A stretch of DNA of 64,000 nucleotides from Sugiyamaella lignohabitans (GCF_001640025.1 NC_031672.1:124001-188000); one strand, 5' to 3'. Positions 1 through 12,401 are shown, numbered from the stretch's first letter. The notes: generated from the letters alone by a model not told the origin. A program made the numbers and translations.

Positions 1-39
1 ACAACTACTCCACAGCTATTCTGTGCCCCGGATAAACCT

Positions 40-93
40 CTCGAGCGTAGCGAGAGCACGGGGTCTGGGGCTACGCCCCAGCCGCCGGAGGCA
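40..93 (+). repeat. GC-rich double-hairpin element, copy A
   Basis: A GC-rich block in an AT-rich surround. It has hairpin 1 (40-56, CTC..GAG arms around GCGTAGC), a short linker, hairpin 2 (CTGGGGC / GCCCCAG around a 3-nt loop) and the tail CCGCCGGAGGCA. The same architecture recurs at five other places in the window. It lies about 175 bp beyond the stop codon of the transporter gene. In this copy the loop of hairpin 1 is GTA rather than GAA, while the stem is kept. Confidence 0.85.
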
Positions 94-268
94 TGTTCCA
101 TACCCCTCTATTACCGGACTCCGTTACCCATGAAATGTAGACAGATAATTGCAATCATTATTTATTATTAAATAAAAAAATTAAGTATTATATGCCAAGA
201 AATAAAGAGGAGGGTATGTGATGAGTGAGGTGATGTGTTTTATTTTTTTGTAATGCTTCATTGCTTCT

Positions 269-2014
269 CTAGAGATCGAAGGCGAACTTACTCTTCTGTC
301 TGAGTTTCTTTCCGTAGATGTAGAAGAGGACTGGTACTGGAATGAGGACCACAGCAAGACATCCAATCAAAGTACCGGCCCAGTTGATACCCAAGTTGTG
401 GAACATTTGGATAGCGAACAGTGGGAAAGCGGCACCGAAAGATGAACGCATGAAAGTGTTTCCTGCCAAAGCAGATGCTGCAAAAAACAGGTATGAATCG
501 ACAATGTAATTAATAGCGGGAAGGAACACGCAAATCAAGCCGAAGCCAGTGAAAAGTCCTGATACGGCAGGAGCAGCCCAGTGAACGGACTCAGGGTAGT
601 TACCAGTCCAAGTCAACCAGAAAATTCCAATAGGGAAAGCAATTCCTCCAGCAATCATAGGAGGTAATCTAGCCTCAGGAACGGGCTTGCCATTATTAGC
701 AGCAAGTTTCTTATTATACTGGGGTTCAAAAAACAGGGCAATTACGAAGCCACCAACAACACATCCAACAAGAAGTCCAAGATATGGAAGTTCGACAATT
801 CCACCCTTCATTTTGTAGCCACTGAAAATGATTGGGTAGGCCTCCAAACATAGATACAAAATACCGTAAATGAAGGCAGTGTATAACGAGATAAGGAAGA
901 TAATGGGTTCAGTCACCGTCATCACAATAGGTCTGGTAAGGTTCTTGGTGACCAACTCAGCCATGTCGATTTCCACTTGTTCGTGTGGCGCATATACAAG
1001 CTGATTGCCAGTTGCTTTTCTAATAAGCTTTGCCTTTTGAACAAGAATCATAGGGTGGTAAGTCTCCTCATACAAAAAGACACATGAAAGCAGGGCCACG
1101 GCAGCCATGATACCAGTAATATACTCAGTCCATCTCCAGCCCAAATACGAATTCACGATGAAACCACCGACAACTGGAGCCAACAAAGGACCACAGAAAA
1201 CCATCAATGAGAAAATACTAATAGCAGTACCTCTCATCTCATTACCAAACATATCAGCAAAAGCAGCAGCAACAACGGCCAAAGGAGCAGCTCCAAAGAA
1301 CCCGCCAAAGAATCTACATAAAATCAATGTCTGAAAATCCTTGGATGTAGCAGCGGCAAAACTGAACAACATGAAACCGAAAATAGAAATAACACTAGGT
1401 ATCTTTCGTCCGTAGACTTCAGAAAGAGGAGCCCAGAGAATGGGGCCCGAAGCGAAACCCATGACATATAAGGAAACACAGAGAATTCCCACTGTCACAC
1501 TGACATGGTACTTTGCAGCGACGACTTCAACAGCAGATGCAAATATAGCAGAACCCCATGCCACTGTGAAAGTAGTGAATCCTAATGCAGCACAAATGGG
1601 AAGCTTCTTTTTCAAAGGCCAGTTGTGAGGATGCATTGGGTCGTCAGGACCGTCAAACTCAACTTTGTACAGATCTTTATCATAATTAAGAAGTGGAGGA
1701 TAGTCCTTTCCACCACCCATGTTTGGAGTGGGTCTATTGGACCTTCTTGATCCTCCAGTCAACACTCGTGCAATATAATCAGTCTCGACATTAGCTTCTT
1801 CAGAAATATTGGTACTAGTTCTGGATAGCCTACGCTGACTCTCTACATCTCGGTCACCACCATAAAATTTTTGGGGTGCAGCAGCACCACTGTTCTCAAT
1901 GTCGCTATCTTCAGCCATTGGTTTCGGTTCGAACTCTCCTTGTTCTTTATCGAAACCTTTTTCGAATCCGGCTGATTCAGTAGATGGAGGAGCAGAATGG
2001 CTCGTCTCACTCAT
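269..2014 (-). CDS. DHA1-family (MFS) drug/polyamine:H+ antiporter
   Basis: A 581-residue major facilitator protein with about 12 hydrophobic segments from residue ~138 on, preceded by a ~125-residue hydrophilic, Ser/Glu-rich cytosolic N-terminus. The segment DDPMHPHNWP (residues 124-133) just before the first membrane helix is typical of fungal DHA1 transporters of the Tpo1/Flr1 kind. The loop after TM2 carries a motif A-like sequence (PLSEVYGRK, ~196-204). Such proteins sit in the plasma membrane and export drugs, polyamines or weak acids by proton antiport. Substrate cannot be told from sequence. The ATG at 2014 is the first in frame. The long divergent upstream region shared with SNF1 contains a palindromic TCGGC-CA-GCCGA (2385-2396) that could bind a zinc-cluster regulator, which is inference only. 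Confidence 0.88.
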   Translation of the reverse strand: MSETSHSAPPSTESAGFEKGFDKEQGEFEPKPMAEDSDIENSGAAAPQKFYGGDRDVESQRRLSRTSTNISEEANVETDYIARVLTGGSRRSNRPTPNMGGGKDYPPLLNYDKDLYKVEFDGPDDPMHPHNWPLKKKLPICAALGFTTFTVAWGSAIFASAVEVVAAKYHVSVTVGILCVSLYVMGFASGPILWAPLSEVYGRKIPSVISIFGFMLFSFAAATSKDFQTLILCRFFGGFFGAAPLAVVAAAFADMFGNEMRGTAISIFSLMVFCGPLLAPVVGGFIVNSYLGWRWTEYITGIMAAVALLSCVFLYEETYHPMILVQKAKLIRKATGNQLVYAPHEQVEIDMAELVTKNLTRPIVMTVTEPIIFLISLYTAFIYGILYLCLEAYPIIFSGYKMKGGIVELPYLGLLVGCVVGGFVIALFFEPQYNKKLAANNGKPVPEARLPPMIAGGIAFPIGIFWLTWTGNYPESVHWAAPAVSGLFTGFGLICVFLPAINYIVDSYLFFAASALAGNTFMRSSFGAAFPLFAIQMFHNLGINWAGTLIGCLAVVLIPVPVLFYIYGKKLRQKSKFAFDL

Positions 2015-5000
2015 TGTATATGATTATCTGTCTTTTAACGACTACCTTTTAATCTATCTCACCTGTTAGCCTCTATTGTTTGACCTTTCCTTGCTGAGAT
2101 TTTTTTTCAGTTCGATTAACCAGTCAAGAAACCCCCGATTAATCCGCCCTAGGCAATCTTCTTGAGCAAAGTTTCGGGTTTCAACAGCTCCATCGATCTC
2201 CTGAACACACCAGGTCATGTTCAACGTTAAACAAGCAAAACTACTTACATTAACTGTTTTCTCAACTGGACTGTCCAATACAGGTTGTCAGTAAACTCAC
2301 TTGATATGTTGATATCAGCTAGTCAACAAACTACAATTTATTTAAATTTATCAGACAGTTGCGTTTGTTTATATATATATATAGTCGGCCAGCCGATAGG
2401 TGCCGGACCATTAGGCGTTACTTTTTTTTCCGTTTTTCCTCACATTATTTTATTTTTTTTCGATTGTGTTGTTGTTTTCCCTCCTATTTCCGTTCTTGCT
2501 TTTTCCTCTATGCAGCTGTTCGGCCTTAATGACCCAGATGTTCCCTGCTACAGTACCGAAACCTAACCTTTTTGAGGAGAAAATTGATATTACCGCACCA
2601 GCCACTGAGTTGGCAAACTTGGAAATAATGATCCGGCAGTAAAATCCGCTACAGCAGGTCTAAACTCCGGTAAGCACTTAGCTAAGCCCACCTGCTTGCG
2701 CTAGGCGCTACTTGAGCGGTAAACTAGCAATAAACGAAATAAAATGATGCACCACTTTTTTTGTTTTTGAATGTTCTCTACAGTTCTCTGCATTTTGCGT
2801 GTAATCAACTTTGCATCAATTTTAAATCTCCTGCTATCTTTTAGCTTCTACAAGAATTTAAAGAACTCTACATATACTGTTTTTTGGTTGTTCGTCTGTG
2901 TACCATCAGATTGTGGGCACAAAAATACGGGAGTCCGGGACTTGTGTCCACCGAACGCAATCCTTATAGAGCCACTTCTAGTCCGCGGCCATGCTATTGG
3001 CGGCGTATAAACTTTTGTTAAAGCCGACGTGGCAGATCTTCTTCCCACAATAGTATGATGGCCGTGGTTCTATCTGTTTTTAGTTGGAGATCGATGACGT
3101 TTGCGTAAAGGGCTGCATATTGAAGGATCATTCGATGCAGGTCTGTCTTTGTTGAACCGATCGATGGTCGGGTTTGACTCAGCTTTCTATAGATTTGAGA
3201 CCCTTTTCTCCACATAGAAAACAAACCCTGCAGGGGGATATTCTACTCTGACGTACCTCAGTGCCGTTGCTTTTATACTTCTAGAAGATGTAAGCTCGTT
3301 GGTTCCTAGACAAGCCATGATTCTAATTTCAACTTCGTTACACTCTATATAAAGATCATTGGCGTCATAAGGGCTACAGTTTGTGTGGGAATCTAAAAAT
3401 CAGTTGCAATTATGCTGTCTGAAACCACTTTGAGCCAACTCCTATTGTCTGTAACGCGTTTCTCTGCCCACCTCTGCCACCTTGCTCTGCCTTAGACGTG
3501 TTTGCATCTTGTGAGTCAAGCTATTTAGCTCGATCCATTTATCTCTCACTCAATTAAGTTTTGATTGACGTGTGAGATATTAACATTCCCCTTCCAACGT
3601 TTTGCTGGTGGGACTTGTTTTGGTTATTCTCTTACTTCCTATTGCTGTCCTGTGATAGAACGTCACTGCCTGAAAACACTAGGCTCGTTTTGGTTTTGCT
3701 GATAAATATTTTTGTTAGTTCACATTAAATCATTATTAATCTCAGGTGAAGATGACCTGGTAACTAAGGCGCTTACGGCTTACATGCGTCATGCATTTAT
3801 GTGAAGATCGTCAGGCCCTTATTACATATATACGGCTGCTCGGACGGCCGATCGGTACCAATTCTCCCCGATGGCCGGTTTTACATTGATGAAATTTTGC
3901 TGGAATATTATTTGGTACAAACCGTCCATAAACAACATGTCTTTGATCGTTCAATTGGTGCTTTTACTGTATTTTCGGTATAATTTTGTAGGTATTTATC
4001 AAGAATTGATTATATGCGATAATTGATTGTAACGGCTATCGTCGGCGATAGATTGAAGATTTAACACCGACACGGAGCACCGTTGTGCAGTGCAGTTGAT
4101 CGACGCGCTTGACGCTCAACGGGTGGATGCTAGTTGGAGTTTGACATTTCCGTTATGTCTTGTCACACAATACACAATACGGCGGCTGTCAATCGTATAC
4201 AGAAGTGTATTGGTGGTGTTTTTTGGGAATCACATGTGTTAGGAAAGCTTGTTCTGACTAAAACCGAGTTGAATCTGTCACTTTGCAGCCCCGTTATATA
4301 TTTAGTATTAGTCAACTGCCCTTAAACGCAGGGTTTAGAATCGATTTTTGTAGTCTTAACCATTTTTGGCCTCTATTAATGTGTTGTCGGCACCTCTCTC
4401 TACCGAGTTTTCACAGAACATGTCAAGATTGAGCAGATTATTTATTGCCCATGATATAATATGACGTTGGCTCAGAGTAAATAAGATGGGGAAATGCTGT
4501 CTGGCGCCGTTTTGTGTTTGCCGCGGTTTGTATCTGGTTTAAAAATAAAGTCTTCTAGTTTTAGGTTTCTCCTAATTTGACGTCTCGCACAAGCAATTAA
4601 TTCAATAAATATGAACATCATATACAATGTATAACTGACACTCGCATTAGCAATGTGCATATTCACACTGCACAGATAAGTTTCGAAGTTTCGATATATT
4701 TAGCCAGATATTAAACATAATAACATATACCAGTACCCAGTATATCCTAAAACTACTACCGAACTGATTATTATACTCAATTATTAATTGTCAGTCAATG
4801 AATTTCAATGCAAGATATATGGAGAACTACATGGGCACACACCAACCCTTGCCCACTGATAATCAACGGCCGATAATAGAATGTTACTCTATTGTCCATC
4901 AAAGGTGCCCAGGATGCACTTTGTGCACGATTGGGCGTCTCAGTTTAAGAAGGAACCAGGAATGCCAACAACAGGAATGCATGACAGACTGATATATTAG

Positions 5001-5231
5001 ATCCAAATTCGCATTATAAACCATCACAATTGTTATTTCTGAGGTTCATATAGATTCAAAAGAAATTTGGGCTTACCACTGTATTGGATTGATAGGGCTC
5101 AATAACATACAAAGATACATCACATTACTCATTAGCATCGAATTCAACGGTTCCGATCGCAACACGGCAAAGTATCTTGGAATTAACTGTTTCATCTTCC
5201 AAGTAGTCAAGTACGTGATTCCATTGACAGA
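2015..5231. other. Long divergent intergenic region
   Basis: About 3.2 kb between the divergently transcribed transporter and SNF1 genes. I see no convincing gene: the small open frames lack family resemblance and splice signals, and no tRNA-like A/B boxes were found. It holds an AT run (2371-2383) next to the palindrome TCGGC-CA-GCCGA, a TCCGCGG core resembling a pleiotropic-drug-response element (2982-2988), and a second CGG/CCG-rich patch near 3840-3880. Confidence 0.6.
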
Positions 5232-7217
5232 ATGTCAGTTCCTAGTGCACCACCTCCACATGCGGGAGGTCATGGCAACGCTGATGTCATGCCCTCGTTT
5301 GGCCACGAGGGTGGAAGTGCAGGCAGAATTGGCAGATATCAGATTATCAAAACACTTGGAGAAGGTTCCTTCGGTAAAGTCAAATTGGCATATCATATGG
5401 CAACACACGCCAGAGTCGCTCTAAAGATTATCAATAGAAAGACACTGGCCAAATCTGACATGCAAGGACGGATTGAGCGGGAGATATCATATCTTCGTTT
5501 ACTAAGACACCCTCACATTATTAAGTTATATGATGTTATTAAATCCAAAGATGAAATCGTAATGGTTATCGAGTTTGCTGGCAATGAATTGTTCGATTAT
5601 ATTGTACAAAGAGGTAAAATGCGTGAAGATGAAGCAAGACGCTTTTTCCAACAAATCATATCTGCAGTAGAGTACTGTCATCGTCACAAGATTGTCCATC
5701 GAGACTTGAAGCCCGAAAACTTGTTACTGGATGAAGACTTGAATGTCAAAATTGCTGATTTTGGTCTGTCTAACATCATGACTGATGGTAACTTCTTGAA
5801 GACGTCGTGTGGATCGCCCAATTATGCAGCTCCAGAGGTCATCTCTGGTAAGCTTTATGCTGGTCCTGAAGTGGACGTCTGGTCTTGTGGTGTCATTCTA
5901 TACGTCATGTTATGCGGAAGACTACCGTTCGACGACGAGTTTATTCCTGTCTTATTCAAGAAGATTAGTGGTGGTGTTTACACAATTCCCAACTTCCTGT
6001 CTCCTGGTGCAAAGCACTTGTTACAAAGAATGTTGGTTGTAAACCCTCTGAATCGTATCACGGTTCAAGAAATAATAGAAGATCCTTGGTTCAAGGTCGG
6101 CATCGCTTCTTATCTCCTTCCTCCCGTTGAACAAGATGATGGCAACGAAGACCACAAAGAAGGAAACGATTCCAAGACTGCAACAGAGAAAGTTGATGAT
6201 GGAATTGTGGCATCACTCGGTAAAACCATGGGATATGATAAGGAACAAGTTTATGAGGCACTCAAGAGTTCGGATGATAATGGTAGTGAGATTAGAGATG
6301 CATATTACCTGCTCAAGGACAACCATCAGGCTTCTGGAGATATTCATTTTAAGAAGGATGATATTGATCGGTATCTCAGCGAGCATCCAGAGGATGCTGA
6401 TGATCTTAAGCAACCATTTTCTCGTACTTCCACTCCAGTACTCGCTGCTACTGCATCATCTCCTGGAACGCCAGTGTCTTCATCAGGCAAGCCATACGGT
6501 CGAGGTAATCCACCTACATTAACATTTGATAAGCGGTTCCAGGGAGGAGTAGCTATTGATTCAAACTCACTCACAACGCCACATACAACTATTGCGATTT
6601 TACCCACTTCTCTGCCAGCATACCACCGGGCTAATATGATCGCCGAGGGCATACAACCATCTAAGAAGCTGAATCCAATCTCGACGAAAAAGTCAAAGAC
6701 ACGATGGCATTTTGGCATTCGTTCGAGGTCTTATCCTTTAGATGTTATGGGCGAAATTTATCGGGCATTACGGAATTTGGGCGCTGAATGGGCCAAGCCT
6801 GTAGATGATGATTTGTGGACTATCCACGTCCGTTGGAAGTGTGGTTTACCACTCAAGCAGTCCCTTTCAAACTCCTGTTCAGGTATAACAACTTCTGGGG
6901 AGAGCACTCCGCAGACAACAGCTGTAAATTCTGGCGATGTCACGCCTACTGAGGCAAATAACAACACCGACACATCAGTTACACCACGGGAGACACCGAA
7001 AACAGAACTCATGAAGATGCGTATCCAACTCTACCAGTTGGAACAAAACAATTACCTTGTCGACTTCAAGTTTGATGGATGGGAGAATCCAGATGGCACT
7101 GCCCATCCCAAGGGTGCAGCAGCACCAATCCCAGAATTTGACTCATTTTCTGCATATCCATTTTTGCATCTGGCTACGAAACTCATCATGGAACTGGCCG
7201 TCAATAGCCAGGCATAG
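5232..7217 (+). CDS. SNF1: Snf1 / AMPK catalytic subunit, Ser/Thr protein kinase
   Basis: A 661-residue AMP-activated kinase alpha subunit, the master regulator of glucose derepression and energy stress. The kinase domain spans about residues 36-288: Gly-rich loop GEGSFGKV (43-50), VALK lysine at 65, HRDLKPEN from 156, DFG at 176-178. The activation-loop threonine in FLKTSCGSPNYAAPE (T191) corresponds to Snf1 T210. A UBA-like autoinhibitory segment follows (around residues 325-365, with MGYDKEQVYEAL). The C-terminal ~150 residues form the regulatory/KA1-like region that binds beta and gamma subunits (RSRSYPLDVMGEIYRALRNLG onward). Length is close to S. cerevisiae Snf1 (633). The ATG at 5232 gives a short N-terminus with only HAGGHG in place of the poly-His tract of S. 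cerevisiae. Intronless. Confidence 0.97.
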   Translation: MSVPSAPPPHAGGHGNADVMPSFGHEGGSAGRIGRYQIIKTLGEGSFGKVKLAYHMATHARVALKIINRKTLAKSDMQGRIEREISYLRLLRHPHIIKLYDVIKSKDEIVMVIEFAGNELFDYIVQRGKMREDEARRFFQQIISAVEYCHRHKIVHRDLKPENLLLDEDLNVKIADFGLSNIMTDGNFLKTSCGSPNYAAPEVISGKLYAGPEVDVWSCGVILYVMLCGRLPFDDEFIPVLFKKISGGVYTIPNFLSPGAKHLLQRMLVVNPLNRITVQEIIEDPWFKVGIASYLLPPVEQDDGNEDHKEGNDSKTATEKVDDGIVASLGKTMGYDKEQVYEALKSSDDNGSEIRDAYYLLKDNHQASGDIHFKKDDIDRYLSEHPEDADDLKQPFSRTSTPVLAATASSPGTPVSSSGKPYGRGNPPTLTFDKRFQGGVAIDSNSLTTPHTTIAILPTSLPAYHRANMIAEGIQPSKKLNPISTKKSKTRWHFGIRSRSYPLDVMGEIYRALRNLGAEWAKPVDDDLWTIHVRWKCGLPLKQSLSNSCSGITTSGESTPQTTAVNSGDVTPTEANNNTDTSVTPRETPKTELMKMRIQLYQLEQNNYLVDFKFDGWENPDGTAHPKGAAAPIPEFDSFSAYPFLHLATKLIMELAVNSQA

Positions 7218-7399
7218 TAACAGGTAATTTATAGTATTGTACAGAAAAGAGAGCAAAAGGGTCTTGTCATAACATCGATTGGGTTGTCTGGAGTTGAACA
7301 AGTACTGGTGAGCAATATCTTGTGCGGACAGTACAATATAATATATCTATATATCTAAATGCAAGTTAATTAATAGGAGATGCAAAATTCGTTTGTATT

Positions 7400-9696
7400 T
7401 TAAAAATTCGCTGACTGGTACAGCAACTGGGTGTCGTTGATAGCTGTCCTTGTGATTTTTTTAAGAAACAACCGTTGCTCCGACTCTTTGTAGGTGGGCA
7501 AACTGTCATACAATAGTGTCTTCTTGGTCGGTTCGTTGGAAGATTCGCTAGCATATTGAAAAAGAGAAAGACTTTGATAGCCTTGTTTTATAGTTTGTGC
7601 CACTTGCTCGGGCGATAACGATTTGGTCTTGGCTGGCTCCAGCAGCGATGCATAGTGACTGGTAGTAGCAGTAATTACAGCCATTGATGGTGATTTCTCT
7701 AAGCTATAGAGTCGTTTCAGTTTGCTGAATTCATCAGTTGACTCGACTACCCTGTAGAATAGATCGTCGTGTTCATGATTATCAGGAAGAATGTTTTCTC
7801 CATGTATAAGCAAGGCAGCGATAATGAGAACAGCCAAGTCAGCAGTTTCACTGGCTTCTTGGGCTTGTTTTGAAGAGCCTGATCCTCCGCTAGGTGGATG
7901 TGTATTAAGAAACTTAATAAGAGAAATAATCGACTTCCAAACTTCACTCCAGTGATATGTTGTTCTTGTTTTGGTCGATCTCAGTGAAGCAATCACTTGA
8001 AACAGTACAGTCAATGTGAGATTATACATGTCGTAATCAATAGTTCTCTTCATATTGAACCGAATGCACCCCAAAAGTGAATCCATAATTCCATTTAATA
8101 ATGTTGTCTTTCCCGTGACCAAGGGGAGTGCTGGATTTCGCAGCCTACACAAACTTATGTGTGTTTGTAACTCTTCACTTACCAATTGCTTAGAAACAAT
8201 AGCAGAGTCTTCAGCAAATATCCGTAGGATAAGTAGAGAAAGTCTCGCATAGCTTGCGGCACGAAGTGTTTTATGCTGATTTTGAAGTAAATAAGAGCAC
8301 AAAGAAATGAACAGCACAAATGGAGGAGGCGATTTATTTCGAGCAGAGCTAGATGAAGTGGAATTTGCGGCACCCACATTGTCCTTGCCGCTTATGCTAC
8401 CAGAACGATTATCACTGGCCGGTGTCTCGACCAACAACCTACGAAACACCTTATTCGCCTGGATAAACTCATAAACTGGTAGAAGTAGTGACATTGTAGG
8501 ATGGGGCAAATCTTCATCTAACGCACTAGGAGAAGTTTCGTCAGTCCCGGAGACATGTTCTTCAGTACCTGTGCTACCACGTCTCCAGATCAACCCGCCT
8601 AACTCACCCAGACCACCACCAATCCAAGAAGCAATAGTACCACCTATTCCAGCTGACCCAGCTTCAGGGCCGAGTAAATATGCTTTTGAAGCTGGGCTAG
8701 AATATTTAGATAAATTAATACTCCAAGCCCCTCCTGAAGCACGAATGATACGCAGCATCGTAGCGTCATCAACGAAATCAGCAAATCGAACTTGATACGG
8801 ATTCAAGCCTTCAAGCTTATCATAACTGGCAAGGATCCCAAGCAAACTAAATGCATCACCGACATAGAGCTTTGTCTCTTCATCAGCAATAAACTTCATA
8901 ATAGAAGTAAACAAGTTTTTATTCAAAAAATATGAAGCCAAACTTGTCTGGTATACTCCTCCGGCCAATATCGTTGTAGTTCGAATGGCCAACACTCTAA
9001 TAGAAAGCACAGGACTGTCTTGAACAATGACATTGACCAGTCCCAAGAAAGTTGGAAACACGCGATCAATTTTTTCGAGCCCAGCAATTACCGTGATAAT
9101 ATCTGCACTATAGCTCACGAAGTTCTTCCTAAAGAGACTTTGGAAAAACACCGAAAGGACCTGGTCATTGTTAGTATGTCATTTCGAGTAAGACAAAGTT
9201 GATTCTCACATAATCTTGAAGCCACATTAATATGAAAGTGAGTAACTATCCTACTTACCATTAGTGAGTTTTCCACCGAAGAATCCCGACTGGCCAGATG
9301 CTCGAGTGCATGCTCGAAAAGTTCCTGGGTGACCTCCTTGCGCATTAACATTTGCTCACTCGAAATACCATCGAGCACTGCAAAAAGTCCTCCTGGATTG
9401 CATCGTAGAAGAAAAAACTCGGACCAATACGAGTCTGGTTTCGAGTAGTCGCCCCGACTGGATGGAACATACAGCTTGTCGTACAAACTCAGTACTTTTG
9501 GTCGTAAAGGTGTCCTTTCGACTTGAACAAGAGGCGATTGACTGACATTTCCAGAGTTAGGGGTTGATAATGTCACTGCTGATGACACAGAACTCGAAAT
9601 ACTGGGCGAACCGGTTGGTGAGCTTACGGAATTCGGCCTCTGGCCAGTTCCTGAAGTTGCACTGCCTCGACGTGGTTCGCTGGCCATATTAAACAC
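7400..9696 (-). CDS. ARMH3-like (DUF1741) armadillo-type helical protein, two exons
   Basis: Exon 1 runs 9696-9259, exon 2 runs 9160-7400. The 98-bp intron (9258-9161) has a GTAAGT donor, a perfect TACTAAC branch site and CAG acceptor ten bases on. Joining is phase 0 and gives 732 residues. The N-terminus is Ser/Thr-rich and disordered (about 1-65). It is followed by a segment containing LYDKLYVPSS and YWSEFFLLRCNPGGLFAVL, then an all-helical repeat protein. This pattern resembles the ARMH3/C10orf76 (DUF1741) family, Golgi-associated proteins that in animals act with GBF1 and PI4KB. The family is found in many fungi but not S. cerevisiae. Function here is inferred from family resemblance. A second ATG three codons in (9687) is an equally good start. 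Confidence 0.66.
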
Positions 9697-11013
9697 AACC
9701 GAATCTTATATCTTCACCCTTCTGAGATAATAACAGATTCCTCTAATGGCCGTAGAAGAGGGATTTAATACAAAACCAGTCGATGTCTAATTTAGCTTCT
9801 CAAGGAGTATTATTTATGTTTAATCTCCTGAATTGCCGAGTCTGTGCGGCGTTGATTCGAACGCGCGTTCCATTATAGGGTGAACTACTACACTAACAGG
9901 AAGGAGAAACTAATTTTGAAAGATAATTCTAGAATTGAATCTAGAATATCTCGTACTGCGTCCTCAATTAGGAATCTAATTTGTATCCTTAGTATGAAAA
10001 TTCGAGATGAGAAATTTCATCGATTTGATTGACGAAGATCAGCAGGGTCCGGGAATCACTTCCGAATTTGGGGTCTTACCGGAAGTACGCTGAAAAAAAA
10101 ATGCTAGACGTTTATTCAAACCGAAATGGTGGCATATCAACATATCCTACCCAAAGGATGTCTGGTATGATACGTTATCTATGACTCTTTTCCTTTTTTA
10201 CTCTAGCCTTAACACTAATTTTTATATTTGTAGTCTTTGATACTCTCATATCCTATTTTGAACGACATCACTTACATCAACTTTGTAGTGACAAGAGAGT
10301 TATGTCAGCGGAGACTATATCAACTTTGCCTTCTACAGATATGATATCGATTTAATGACATACTCCACGTCGACACTCCAGCTGTTGACTCACTTACATA
10401 GCTATAAGAAACAGATTGTCTTCAGCAAACTCTAATGACTTATGGCATATGTATGACGTAGAACCAACCTTCATAAGCATACTGACCAAAATATTAAGAG
10501 CAAGAGCTAATTAAGGTTGTGTTGTTGGTTATCTCTGTCAATTCTTCCGGCTGTTTGTTTTGGTCTTGAAAAAACCCTTACCTTCAATGCAGGTGCCAAC
10601 GCCAGTCAGGGACCAGGGTTCGCGTTTTAACGCGATAAATCTTGCAGCATGCAACGTACGGCGGATGGTCAAATCGCACACTCAACAGGGCGTATAGCGT
10701 ATTTTTTGACCAGAACAACCAGCCAGCTGTTTTCCATCATTATAGCATTCAAGACACGACTTTCATTAAAACTTTTTTTGGCCCAAAGTGGTATATCCAT
10801 TCGTTTTCACGTCGTTTCACCAGACATCTTCCAGTTGCCATTTCCTCGACCACGGTTCGTACTTCAACATCTTTTTGTTGTCCCAGATCCATCAACCCAA
10901 TATTGTCTGGCTGATTGAGAGCTGAAATTGTGGAGTTTCGTTACACACTCATTTACTTTTTTGATTTTTTTATCTTTCTTTTTGACTCGTATATCAGATC
11001 CGACCCTTCGATC
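9697..11013. other. Intergenic region between divergent ARMH3-like and sirtuin genes
   Basis: About 1.3 kb without a supportable gene. A B-box-like GTTCGAATC on the minus strand near 9860 was examined as a tRNA but cannot form the T arm. T-rich tracts just before 11014 look like promoter sequence of the sirtuin gene. The open frame continuing upstream of 11014 is hydrophobic, has no family resemblance and is probably not translated. Confidence 0.5.
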
Positions 11014-12401
11014 ATGACGATAAAACTGGAGCTGGACTCCATGGACACAGGTGTCCGCGACAAATTGAACACAATTGCGAGAAGATTAACCAAAGCCCGA
11101 AGGGTGGTTGTTATCACGGGTGCGGGCATCTCTTGCAATGCAGGAATTCCAGTAAGTTTTGATAGGATAACATTGAGTCCTCATTCTCAATAAGCTCTAG
11201 TTTTAGGAAGAAACAAGCTAACAGTACCTAGGATTTCCGATCTAAAGATGGTTTGTATAACCTCGTCAAACATCAATATCCCAATGCTGTTGTCAAGGGA
11301 AAAGATCTATTTGATGCTATTCTATTCAGCTCAGAAATGTCGACAAAGATATTTTTTACATTCATGGCGAGTCTTAGACGTCGCATTTTAGCAGCTAGAT
11401 CGACACCCACACATTGGTTTATTCGACACTTGAAAGAACGAGGAAAACTACTCAGATGTTACACACAAAATATTGATGGATTGGAGGAGCAAGAAGGACT
11501 ACTGATTGGTGGTCTAGGCTATGGATTAGAGACAATCCCTATTCAAGCAGCAGAAGTGGTGCAACTTCATGGAGATATCAACAGTTTAAAATGCATGTCA
11601 TGCTCTACCAAATACTCTTGGACACCCGACACTGAAGAGCAATTAAATAGAGGAGAGGCCCCGATTTGTCCTAATTGCAATCAAATTCAGGAAGAAAGGA
11701 CCAGTGCCGGTAAGCGATTTACTGGAGTGGGCTGTTTAAGACCCAATATAGTTCTCTATGGAGAAGAGCATGCTGATGGTTACTCAATAGGCGATTGTAC
11801 AGTCAAAGATATAAAATCCAAACCCGATTTTCTTATCATTTCAGGAACTTCGCTTAAAGTAGTCGGGATTCGTAAACTAGTTAGGTGCATGGCAAAGGCA
11901 GTGAAAGAAAAAGGCGGTCTTGTTATCCTGGTAAATATGACTGAATTAGGACAGTCCATGTGGAACGATCTAATTGACTACTATATTGAGGGCCAGTCGG
12001 ATGCGTGGGTCGCTGATCTCAAGATTCAAGTACCAGATTTTTTCCAGACTCAAACCAAAATTACTGGTATGTCTGTCAAAAAGGGAGTTCCTGGGATGGT
12101 GGGGAAACTCCCAAGTTTCAATATGCCTTCACCACCAAGCACTCCGAAGAAAGTCAAGCGTCCTGCAGACAGCTCTTGGACATCCATGACTCCCTCAAAG
12201 CACACAAGAATGGCCTCTTCATCACCGAGTAAACCCAGGACCCCTTCTACTCCCCGAGTTTTACGTACTCCACGAACCAAACGAATCCAACAAGGCAACC
12301 TCTCTTTTGAGGTCATGCTTCAGCCAGAAAATCGTACACCCTTGGCAACTCTATCTGTCAACCGACAGACAGCCAGGTCGCCCACCAGGGCGGGCAAGTG
12401 A
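11014..12401 (+). CDS. Hst3/Hst4-type sirtuin (NAD+-dependent histone deacetylase), two exons
   Basis: Exon 1 is 11014-11151, exon 2 is 11232-12401. The 80-bp intron has GTAAGT, GCTAAC and TAG, and interrupts the signature between GAGISCNAGIP and DFRSKDGLY exactly in phase 0. Product 435 residues. Sirtuin hallmarks: NAD-binding GAGIS..AGIPDFRS, TQNIDGLE, catalytic His in QLHGDI (about residue 159), a Zn knuckle CMSC...CPNC (Cys ~167, 170, 192, 195), and RPNIVLYGEEH, which is characteristic of the Hst3/Hst4 branch. Those enzymes remove H3K56 acetylation and protect genome stability. The C-terminal ~110 residues are basic and rich in S/T-P sites (SPSKPRTPSTPR), likely phosphorylated and nuclear. 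The start at 11014 is the first ATG after the promoter-like T-rich tract. Which of Hst3 or Hst4 it matches cannot be decided. Confidence 0.9.

Noticed and set aside
9840..9900. Possible minus-strand tRNA with a GTTCGAATC B-box
   Set aside because: The T-stem cannot pair around the T-loop, and too few bases lie between the A-box-like and B-box-like segments for an anticodon arm.
10915..11013. N-terminal extension of the sirtuin from an upstream in-frame ATG
   Set aside because: The extra residues are mostly Phe/Ile/Leu encoded by a T-rich promoter-like tract and are not expected in a nuclear deacetylase. The ATG at 11014 is preferred.
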